This document shows positions 16,385 through 22,465 of a DNA stretch of 28,689 bases, piece after piece (position 1 is the first letter of the stretch; the number at the start of each line of letters is the position of its first letter). The notes under the pieces are model-generated. The model had not been told where the DNA came from, searched no databases, and saw only the letters and a program-made list of their open reading frames with translations. A program made the position numbers and the translations under genes. The stretch spans positions 1-28,689 of the forward strand of contig CACHDD010000008.1 in the NCBI GenBank assembly GCA_902578505.1, in the 5' to 3' direction. This DNA is from an uncultured Bacteroidota bacterium. GTDB lineage: Bacteria; Bacteroidota; Bacteroidia; Flavobacteriales; UA16.

Positions 16385-17290
16385 GTTTGCCCTTGGGTGA
16401 AACTGATTTACCTGGTCTTGTAGGTATCTCTTGTCGAGGTGCGTGTAAATCTCAGTAGTAGTGATTTGGGCATGGCCAAGCATTTTTTGTACTGCTCTTA
16501 AATCAGCACCATGCTCGACTAAATGCGTTGCAAAGCTGTGCCTAAAAGTATGAGGGCTTATCTTCTTTTTTATGCCTGCAATTGTTGCTGCGTTTTTGAG
16601 TATTGTGAAAATCATTTGGCGAGTTAAGCCACGGCCATACCTCCCAAGGAATAAGGTATCCTCGTGACCCTCATTAATATTCAATTGAGACCTGTAGTGC
16701 TCAAGGTAGCTTGCAATTGCTTCGCAGGCTTGAGAACCAATGGGAACTACACGTTCTTTATTTCCCTTTCCAATAACACTGACTAAACTATCTATCATGT
16801 CTAAACGAGATATTTGAAGGTGAACAAGTTCGCTAACTCTTAAGCCACAGCTGTAAAGTACCTCAAGAATAGCTTTGTTTCTAATTCCTTCATTTTTACT
16901 CATATCAACTGACGAGATGATTTTTTCAATATCATCAACGGTTAGGACGTCTGGAAGCTTTCTGCTGAGTTTGGGTGTAGAAATAATCTCAAGAGGATCT
17001 GTGTCCATAAGCTTTTCAATCCTCATGTATTGGCAGAAACTTCTTATGCTACTTATTATCCTAGCCTGACTATTACTTGCTAAGCCCAAATCGTACATGT
17101 GTGAGATATATTTCTCAATATGTTTGGTCTTAAATGTATTGGGAACATTAATACTACATTCTCCCAATAGAAAATCTGCAAATTGGTTCACATCGCGCTC
17201 ATATGCTTCGATAGAATTTTCACTCAACCCTTTTTCCAAGGCCAAATAATCAGAGTACCCTTTAAGCGTCGACTTCCAACTTGATTGCAT
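16379..17290 (-). CDS. xerD: Tyrosine recombinase XerC/XerD family
   Basis: A 303-residue integrase-family recombinase, the standard Xer length, most likely resolving chromosome dimers at dif with FtsK. The N-terminal core-binding SAM-like domain (SDYLALEKGLSENSIEAYE) is followed by the catalytic domain. Active-site residues are visible: Arg in LYSCGLRVSEL, Lys in IGKGNKERVVPIG, His-x-x-Arg in HTFRHSFATHL, His in LGHAQITTTEIYTH, and the nucleophile Tyr within EIYTH. I start at ATG 17290 rather than the in-frame TTG at 17299. The choice of XerD over XerC rests on overall resemblance and is not certain. It is a stand-alone gene; no att-like repeats flank it, so it does not look like a phage integrase. 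Confidence 0.85.
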   Translation of the reverse strand: MQSSWKSTLKGYSDYLALEKGLSENSIEAYERDVNQFADFLLGECSINVPNTFKTKHIEKYISHMYDLGLASNSQARIISSIRSFCQYMRIEKLMDTDPLEIISTPKLSRKLPDVLTVDDIEKIISSVDMSKNEGIRNKAILEVLYSCGLRVSELVHLQISRLDMIDSLVSVIGKGNKERVVPIGSQACEAIASYLEHYRSQLNINEGHEDTLFLGRYGRGLTRQMIFTILKNAATIAGIKKKISPHTFRHSFATHLVEHGADLRAVQKMLGHAQITTTEIYTHLDKRYLQDQVNQFHPRANS

Positions 17291-17479
17291 GAAATTCAAA
17301 TGATTTGATGTAAAAATAACACAAAATTTAATCCAATGTTGACGTTTCTAATAGAACCAACATACTAAGTTGTCACTTGATATTTATAGATCATTACTAA
17401 ACTAAATTGAATTCCATTAAGCTTTAAAATACGATCCAAAACTATTTTTTTATTTATTCTTCATTACTTAATATTTATG

Positions 17480-17487
17480 TATCTTTG
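17480..17487 (+). promoter_or_regulatory. -7 box for rpmE2
   Basis: TATCTTTG, perfect TAnnTTTG, 17 nt before ATG 17505 with a T-rich stretch upstream (17445-17460) in place of a clear -33 TTTG. Confidence 0.55.
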
Positions 17488-17504
17488 CACTCCAATTCTG
17501 AGAG

Positions 17505-17837
17505 ATGAAAAAAGGAATACACCCAGAAAACTACCGCACAGTTGTGTTTAAGGATATGTCTAACGACTATGCTTTCTTAAGCAGATCAACTGCTAATACT
17601 AAGGAAACAATCAAGTGGGAAGATGGTAATGAATATCCTCTAATCAAGATTGAGGTAAGTTCTAAGTCACACCCATTCTACACTGGAAAGGCTCAGTTCG
17701 TTGATACCGCGGGTCGTATCGATAAATTCCGTCAGAAGTACGGTAAATTCAAGCAAAAAGCTGCTCCTACATCAGAATCAGAACCAGCAGATACAGCATC
17801 AGCTGCACAGGAAAATACAGAAAGCTCTGCAGAGTAA
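17505..17837 (+). CDS. rpmE2: 50S ribosomal protein L31 type B (zinc-independent)
   Basis: Component of the large ribosomal subunit forming an inter-subunit bridge. The start [15 protein letters not shown] and the later [18 protein letters not shown] and [11 protein letters not shown] are diagnostic of L31. The CxxC zinc motifs of type A are absent, so it is the zinc-free type B. At 110 residues it is longer than the roughly 85-residue core because of an acidic, Ala/Ser/Glu-rich low-complexity tail from about residue 84. It is a single gene with its own -7 box and a downstream terminator. No second L31 copy is visible in the window. Confidence 0.97.
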   Translation: MKKGIHPENYRTVVFKDMSNDYAFLSRSTANTKETIKWEDGNEYPLIKIEVSSKSHPFYTGKAQFVDTAGRIDKFRQKYGKFKQKAAPTSESEPADTASAAQENTESSAE

Positions 17838-17859
17838 TTTACCTCTAGCACTTAGTAAT

Positions 17860-17888
17860 AAAAGCCCACTCAATTTGCGGGCTTTTTT
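17860..17888 (+). terminator. Intrinsic terminator of rpmE2
   Basis: AAAAGCCC (17860-17867), an 11-nt loop and GGGCTTTT (17879-17886), followed by two more T. It is 22 nt after the rpmE2 stop. The A-run on the left also makes it usable for the convergent ribBA gene on the minus strand. Confidence 0.8.
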
Positions 17889-17909
17889 ACTGTCTAATTA
17901 TTTTTATAA

Positions 17910-19031
17910 TTACTTGCTAAGAGGAGAATGGCTTATAATTTCTAAGCCGTAACCAATATTTCCTGACTTTCTAGGAGTGTCAGTAAGGATGTTGATTTTT
18001 CTAATTCCTAAATCTCGTACAATTTGCGCTCCTATTCCATAATCCTTAGAATCAAAAGGATGGAATACTCCAGTGTCCTTTTTCTTCTTATGGTAATCAT
18101 CATAAGCTTTTAGCTCTTCTGCAATTCCGCTACTCTGATGAAGCTTATTGATAAATATTATCGCACCCTTTCCTTCAGCTTCAATTTTTGCCATTGCTGC
18201 TTGAAGCTGAGGGCCCTTACCTAAATCGCTAACTTGAAAAACATCACCAATCATACTTGATGCATGTACCCTAACTGGAACTGCTTCTTCAATATTCCAA
18301 TTGCCTTTTACTAAGGCCAAATGCTCTGTGTCATCTGTCAACTGCTTGTATGATATTGCATTAAATGGACCAAACTCAGTATTCAACTTTACTTCATAAG
18401 TGCGATCAATCAGTGTCTCATTTTCTAGTCTGTATGCAATAAGATCCGCGATTGAAACTAGCTTCATGTTGTGCTTATCTGCAATCTTCTTAAGCTCAGG
18501 CAGCCTAGCCATTGTTCCGTCTTCATTGAGAATCTCAACAATGACTCCAGCAGGCTCAAATCCTGCAAGTCTAGCAAAATCAATAGCAGCTTCAGTGTGT
18601 CCGTTCCTTCTAAGTACACCTCCAGCCTTTGCTCTAAGTGGAAAAATATGCCCTGGCCTACCTAATTCTTCAGGTTTAGTGTTTGGGTCAATTAAAGCTT
18701 GAACTGTTTTAGATCTATCGCTGGTTGAAATACCAGTAGTACATCCATATCCAAGTAGGTCTACTGAAACTGTAAATGGTGTTTCGTAGGCTGCATTGTT
18801 TGTTTGTACCATCAATTCGAGGTCTAAAGCATCGCACCTGCTTTCTACAAGTGGAGCGCAAACTAGTCCTCTTCCATGAGTTGCCATGAAGTTTATGACA
18901 TCGGGAGTTACATTTCTTGCAGCAGTTAGGAAATCACCTTCGTTCTCTCTATCCTCATCGTCTACTACAATAATCACACCTCCATTGCGTATTTCTTCTA
19001 TCGCTTCTGGAATAGAATCTAAAATTGACAT
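17910..19031 (-). CDS. ribBA: 3,4-dihydroxy-2-butanone 4-phosphate synthase fused to a degenerate GTP cyclohydrolase II domain
   Basis: Riboflavin synthesis. The N-terminal half (about residues 1-200) is an intact RibB domain, with DDEDRENEGD, ATHGRGLVCAPL, CTTGISTSDRSKT and GRPGHIFPLRAK, converting ribulose 5-phosphate to the four-carbon precursor. The C-terminal half has the fold and length of GTP cyclohydrolase II but lacks the active site. Where the zinc cysteines belong (HSEC..DCG) it reads VHASSMIGDVFQVSDLGKG, and the RQEGRGIG loop is replaced by NKLHQSSGI. This resembles the RibBX-type hybrids described in other bacteria. A separate complete ribA lies at 26086. I start at ATG 19031 (373 residues) because the -7 box lies at 19043-19036; the longer in-frame start at 19046 would include that promoter. 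It is divergent from def. Confidence 0.93.
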   Translation of the reverse strand: MSILDSIPEAIEEIRNGGVIIVVDDEDRENEGDFLTAARNVTPDVINFMATHGRGLVCAPLVESRCDALDLELMVQTNNAAYETPFTVSVDLLGYGCTTGISTSDRSKTVQALIDPNTKPEELGRPGHIFPLRAKAGGVLRRNGHTEAAIDFARLAGFEPAGVIVEILNEDGTMARLPELKKIADKHNMKLVSIADLIAYRLENETLIDRTYEVKLNTEFGPFNAISYKQLTDDTEHLALVKGNWNIEEAVPVRVHASSMIGDVFQVSDLGKGPQLQAAMAKIEAEGKGAIIFINKLHQSSGIAEELKAYDDYHKKKKDTGVFHPFDSKDYGIGAQIVRDLGIRKINILTDTPRKSGNIGYGLEIISHSPLSK

Positions 19032-19064
19032 GGTGCAAAAATACATTCATAAATTTGCACCATG
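19029..19064. promoter_or_regulatory. Symmetric divergent promoter of ribBA and def
   Basis: CATGGTGCAAA (19029-19039) and TTTGCACCATG (19054-19064) are perfect inverted repeats across a 14-nt spacer and include both start codons. Each arm ends a perfect -7 box: TATTTTTG for ribBA (minus, 19043-19036) and TAAATTTG for def (plus, 19050-19057). Both are followed by CACC-ATG. A TTG at 19025-19027, 22 nt upstream of the def box, can serve as its -33 element. Both transcripts would be leaderless or nearly so. Confidence 0.65.
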
Positions 19065-19637
19065 ATAAAACCTATAGTTGCTTTTGGAGATCCTGTGTTA
19101 AAAGTAGAGGCAGAAGAGATAGAAAAGGGCTACCCTGAACTTAAAAAGTTGATTTCAGATATGTGGGAAACTATGTATGAAGCTGAAGGAGTTGGTCTAG
19201 CTGCGCCACAAATAGGTGAATCTATTAGAATGTTTGTCGCTGATGGTTCGCCTTTTGGAGAAGGTGAAGATGGAGATCCTGATTGCCTTGATTTCAAAAG
19301 AGTTATGATTAATCCTGTAATTTTTGAATCTTCTAAAGAAACGAGCATTATGGAAGAAGGGTGTTTATCAATTCCAGGTATTAGAGAAGAGGTAGAAAGA
19401 CCTGTAAGTATTAAAATTGAATACTTTGATGAAAAGTGGGAGTTAGTTGAAGAGGAGTTGTCAGGAATTGCAGCTAGAATTGTTCAGCACGAATACGACC
19501 ACTTAGATGGAATTATGATTCCTGACCATATTACTTCTATTAAAAGAAGATTACTTCACGGAAAGTTGAGAGATATAGGATTAGGTAAAGTACCTGTTGC
19601 ATACAGGATGAGATTGCCAAAAGGAAAAGTTAGATGA
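19062..19637 (+). CDS. def: Peptide deformylase
   Basis: Metalloenzyme removing the formyl group from N-terminal methionine of nascent proteins. All three family motifs are present: GVGLAAPQIG, EEGCLSIPG (metal-binding Cys) and QHEYDHLDG (two metal-binding His plus catalytic Glu). The length of 191 residues is within the family range, and a short insertion (PFGEGEDGDPDCLDF) between motifs 1 and 2 is common in Bacteroidota enzymes. The start at 19062 is 4 nt after a perfect -7 box. Its stop overlaps the ATG of the lipoprotein gene (ATGA), so it heads a def-lipoprotein-alkB run. Confidence 0.97.
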   Translation: MIKPIVAFGDPVLKVEAEEIEKGYPELKKLISDMWETMYEAEGVGLAAPQIGESIRMFVADGSPFGEGEDGDPDCLDFKRVMINPVIFESSKETSIMEEGCLSIPGIREEVERPVSIKIEYFDEKWELVEEELSGIAARIVQHEYDHLDGIMIPDHITSIKRRLLHGKLRDIGLGKVPVAYRMRLPKGKVR

Positions 19638-20149
19638 GGTGGTTTGGGCTAATTGCAACAGCGATAATTCTTGTATCATGCTCAACAGAGGTTGAGGTAA
19701 AGAATGTCGATTGCAATCAACACAATGAGATTATTAAGTCAAAGGAGGCGGCGTTTGTTGAATTTGGTTACGATGCACAATTAATACAGGATTTGATAGT
19801 TTTATATGCTACTTATGCAAATTTTTGCAGAGAGGATAGTCTTACTCCAGAGTACTTGATGCGTAGAGCAGACTTACTTAGAGGAAGTGGAAAAATTCGC
19901 CAAGCCATTTCTCAATTTAAAGATGTACACGATAGTTACCCATCTTACCAAAACAAAATCACTTGTGCATTTATCGCAGCCTTTTTATATGAAACAGAGT
20001 TGAATGACAGGGAAATGGCAGAAAAGCTGTACCTTCAGATAATTGAATCTTACCCCGAGTCTCATGAAGCAAGTGTTGCAAGAGTTTCTTTACAACATCT
20101 TCATGAAACTTCAGACGAGTTGATATCTAGATTGAAGCAAAATGAATAA
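19634..20149 (+). CDS. Lipoprotein with TPR-like helices
   Basis: A 171-residue protein with a lipoprotein signal (LIATAIILVSC, lipobox Cys at about residue 16), so it is anchored to the inner or outer membrane. The remainder is helical. The stretch from about residue 73 (PEYLMRRADLLRGSGKIRQ, AISQFKDVHDSYPSY, then EMAEKLYLQIIESYPES) has the A-x-x-LY..I..YP spacing of tetratricopeptide repeats as in YfgM/BamD-like proteins. No specific role is recognised. It overlaps def (ATGA). Its last codons and stop form the first unit of the 14-bp tandem repeat that leads into alkB. Confidence 0.8.
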   Translation: MRWFGLIATAIILVSCSTEVEVKNVDCNQHNEIIKSKEAAFVEFGYDAQLIQDLIVLYATYANFCREDSLTPEYLMRRADLLRGSGKIRQAISQFKDVHDSYPSYQNKITCAFIAAFLYETELNDREMAEKLYLQIIESYPESHEASVARVSLQHLHETSDELISRLKQNE

Positions 20150-20191
20150 AGCAAAATGAATAAAGCAAAATGAATAAAGCAAAATGAATAA
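20136..20191 (+). repeat. Four perfect 14-bp tandem repeats with overlapping start and stop codons
   Basis: AGCAAAATGAATAA is repeated exactly at 20136, 20150, 20164 and 20178, with a diverged fifth unit from 20192. The first unit encodes the end of the lipoprotein (Gln-Asn-Glu-stop). Each unit supplies an ATG, at 20142, 20156, 20170 and 20184. The first three open five-codon frames (MNKAK) whose TGA overlaps the next ATG; the fourth ATG starts AlkB (MNKVK). The array therefore looks like duplication of the original lipoprotein-alkB junction. Confidence 0.95.
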
Positions 20192-21221
20192 AGTAAAATA
20201 CATACTCGTATATACTATTCCACTTGTAACAGTGGTGGCGTTTATGTACGATGGTATTTGGTCTTGGGCGACAGTCTTTTATGCTTTTGTAATTCTTCCA
20301 TTTATCGATCATGTAATGAAAATTGATTCTTTGAATCTAACCAAAGAAGAATCTGAAGAAGCTTTAAATTCAAGGTATTACAACATTGCTCTATATGGTA
20401 CAGTTCCCGTACAGATAGGTTTTGTGGTTTGGTTTATAGTTGGAGTAATGCCCAAAGAGATGTCATCAATTGACATGTTTGCAAAAACATTTTCAATGGG
20501 TGCAATGGGAAGTGTTCTTGCAATAAACAGTGCACATGAAATTGGCCATAGATTAGGGAAGGCAAACAAGCTTTTGTCTAAGCTCCTTTTAACATCAGTT
20601 TTATATGTACACTTTTTTGAAGAGCATAACTATGGTCATCATAAAAATGTAGGCACGTATGATGATCCAGCTACGGCAAGGAGAGGAGAGTGGTTGTACA
20701 CGTTTGTTTTTAGATCAATGGTAATGGGATGGATTGAAGCGTGGAAGATTGAGAGAAATAGATTGAATAGAAAAGGAGGAAGTGCAATTAGTTTTAAAAA
20801 TGAAGTTCTAGTTTGGCAGGTTATACAAATAGGAGTTGTTGCAGCCGTTTATCATTATTACGGATTACTGATTTTAGGATGCTTTGCTCTTGCTTCATTT
20901 TTCAGTGTCTTTATTCTTGAAGCTATAAATTACATAGAGCACTATGGATTGACTAGAGAAAAGGTGAGTGAGTATAGATATGAAAAAGTAAAACCAATCC
21001 ATAGCTGGAATGCTGACAACCAAATCGGTAGAGCTGTTCTTTTTGAATTAACTCGTCACTCAGACCATCACGAGAACCCATCTAAGCCATATCAGGTATT
21101 AGTTTCTCCAGGAAACACTCCTCAATTACCTACTGGATATCCTGGAATGATTTTACTTTCACTTGTTCCTCCATTATTCTTTTTCATAATGCATAAAAGA
21201 ATTGATGCTTTCAATGGTTGA
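20184..21221 (+). CDS. alkB: AlkB-type alkane 1-monooxygenase
   Basis: Membrane di-iron hydroxylase that oxidises the terminal carbon of medium-chain alkanes, normally with rubredoxin and rubredoxin reductase. Hydrophobic segments cover residues 5-22, 28-42, 70-88, 105-115 and several later spans. The histidine boxes are complete and AlkB-like: HEIGHR (from His118), EEHNYGHHKN followed by DDPATARRGE, the AlkB-specific NYIEHYGL, and LTRHSDHH near the C-terminus. At 345 residues it is shorter than the classical 400-residue AlkB. No rubredoxin gene is visible nearby. A related substrate (fatty acid or xylene-type) cannot be excluded. Translation is preceded by the minicistron array at 20136-20191. 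The palindrome ATACAATTGTAT (21221-21232) follows the stop. Confidence 0.88.
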   Translation: MNKVKYILVYTIPLVTVVAFMYDGIWSWATVFYAFVILPFIDHVMKIDSLNLTKEESEEALNSRYYNIALYGTVPVQIGFVVWFIVGVMPKEMSSIDMFAKTFSMGAMGSVLAINSAHEIGHRLGKANKLLSKLLLTSVLYVHFFEEHNYGHHKNVGTYDDPATARRGEWLYTFVFRSMVMGWIEAWKIERNRLNRKGGSAISFKNEVLVWQVIQIGVVAAVYHYYGLLILGCFALASFFSVFILEAINYIEHYGLTREKVSEYRYEKVKPIHSWNADNQIGRAVLFELTRHSDHHENPSKPYQVLVSPGNTPQLPTGYPGMILLSLVPPLFFFIMHKRIDAFNG

Positions 21222-21284
21222 TACAATTGTATAATTGGTTTAAAACCTTCTGGGAATAAGTTTCTTCACCCTTTATGTCAGTAG

Positions 21285-21292
21285 TATTTTTG
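21285..21292 (+). promoter_or_regulatory. -7 box for fbaA
   Basis: TATTTTTG, perfect TAnnTTTG, ending 23 nt before ATG 21316. A weak -33 TTTC lies about 20 nt upstream. Confidence 0.5.
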
Positions 21293-21315
21293 CCTAAAAT
21301 TTTTTTAATACTGAA

Positions 21316-22389
21316 ATGTCAAATCGTTTTCGTTCAGGTGTTTTATTCGGAGAGGAAGTAAAAGCCGTTCTTGATGATGCAAAGAAGAGAGGTTATGCTC
21401 TTCCAGCTGTAAATGTTATTGGTTCATGTTCAATCAATGCTGTTCTAGAAACTGCTAGAGATTTGAATTCTCCTGTAATAATTCAATTTTCTAATGGTGG
21501 TGCTTCTTTTAATGCTGGCAAGGGATTAAACATGGATAATCAAGAACATACTGTTCTAGGTTCTGTTGCTGGAGCTCATCATGTTGACACTTTAGCAAAA
21601 GCATATGGAGTTCCTGTGATTCTTCATACAGATCACTGTGCGAGAAAGATTCTACCTTGGATAGATGGGTTGATTACTGCAAGTGAAGAACACTTTAAGT
21701 CTAATGGTCGACCTCTTTACAGCTCTCATATGATTGACTTAAGCGAGGATCCTGTTGAAGAGAATGTTGCTACTTGTAAGGAATATTTGAAGCGTTTGGC
21801 CCCTATGGGAATGTATCTAGAAATTGAATTAGGCGTTACTGGAGGTGAAGAAGATGGAGTTGATAACACAGACATTGATAGTTCAAGATTGTACACTCAA
21901 CCTGAAGAGGTGAAGTATGCTTTTGATGAATTAAGCCAAATCAGTGATCAATTCACTGTTGCAGCTGCATTTGGAAATGTACACGGTGTATATAAGCCTG
22001 GAAACGTAGAACTTCGACCAATCATTCTTGATAATTGCCAGAAGTATATCAGCGAACAAAATGGCCTAGGTGATAAGCCAGTAGATTTTGTATTCCATGG
22101 AGGTAGTGGTTCTTCATTAGAAGAAATAAGAGAGGCAATTGGATATGGTGTTATTAAAATGAACATAGACACTGATATGCAATGGGCTTTCCTTTCTGGA
22201 GTTAGAGATTATGTTGAAGGAAAATCAGCATACTTACAATCTCAAATCGGCAATCCTGATGGTGATGATAAGCCAAACAAAAAATTCTACGATCCAAGAG
22301 TTTGGTTGAGGGAAGGTGAGCAAGCTTTAGTACAACGTTTAAAGCAGGCTTTTGAGGATCTAAATTGTGTAAATCGCAATGAATTGTAA
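21316..22389 (+). CDS. fbaA: Class II fructose-bisphosphate aldolase
   Basis: Zinc-dependent aldolase of glycolysis/gluconeogenesis that interconverts fructose 1,6-bisphosphate with dihydroxyacetone phosphate and glyceraldehyde 3-phosphate; cytoplasmic. The 357 residues match the long class IIA form. Catalytic Asp106 and zinc His107 lie in VILHTDHCAR, further zinc ligands are the His in FGNVHGVY and the His in FHGGSGSS, and the phosphate-binding MNIDTDMQWA follows. It has its own -7 box and is separate from alkB. A weak hairpin with a short T-run follows the stop. Confidence 0.97.
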   Translation: MSNRFRSGVLFGEEVKAVLDDAKKRGYALPAVNVIGSCSINAVLETARDLNSPVIIQFSNGGASFNAGKGLNMDNQEHTVLGSVAGAHHVDTLAKAYGVPVILHTDHCARKILPWIDGLITASEEHFKSNGRPLYSSHMIDLSEDPVEENVATCKEYLKRLAPMGMYLEIELGVTGGEEDGVDNTDIDSSRLYTQPEEVKYAFDELSQISDQFTVAAAFGNVHGVYKPGNVELRPIILDNCQKYISEQNGLGDKPVDFVFHGGSGSSLEEIREAIGYGVIKMNIDTDMQWAFLSGVRDYVEGKSAYLQSQIGNPDGDDKPNKKFYDPRVWLREGEQALVQRLKQAFEDLNCVNRNEL

Positions 22390-22405
22390 ATAATGAACTT
22401 AGCAC

Positions 22406-22437
22406 GCGCAACCACTTATGTGTTATTGCGTCTTTTA
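22406..22437 (+). terminator. Weak possible terminator after fbaA
   Basis: GCGCAA (22406-22411) and TTGCGT (22426-22431) can pair over 6 bp including one G-U, followed by CTTTTA. The loop is 14 nt, so the structure is marginal and read-through into the next gene is possible. Confidence 0.3.
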
Positions 22438-22465
22438 TAAGAATCGAACTTTAAAAATTATAATC

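Noticed and set aside
16379..17290. Tyrosine recombinase as a mobile-element integrase
   Set aside because: It has standard Xer length and active site, is flanked by housekeeping genes, and no att-like direct repeats or phage genes are nearby.
19032..19046. Longer RibBA start at 19046
   Set aside because: It would add MYFCT from inside the -7 box, while the family sequence begins at MSILDSIPEA.
20136..20191. 14-bp repeat as a classical phase-variable frameshift switch
   Set aside because: Adding or removing units does not change the frame of either flanking gene, since every unit brings its own stop and start. A tuning role is more plausible than on/off switching.
20127..20312. Minus-strand 61-residue open frame across the repeat
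   Set aside because: Its repetitive translation simply reflects the tandem repeat and it overlaps two well-supported genes.
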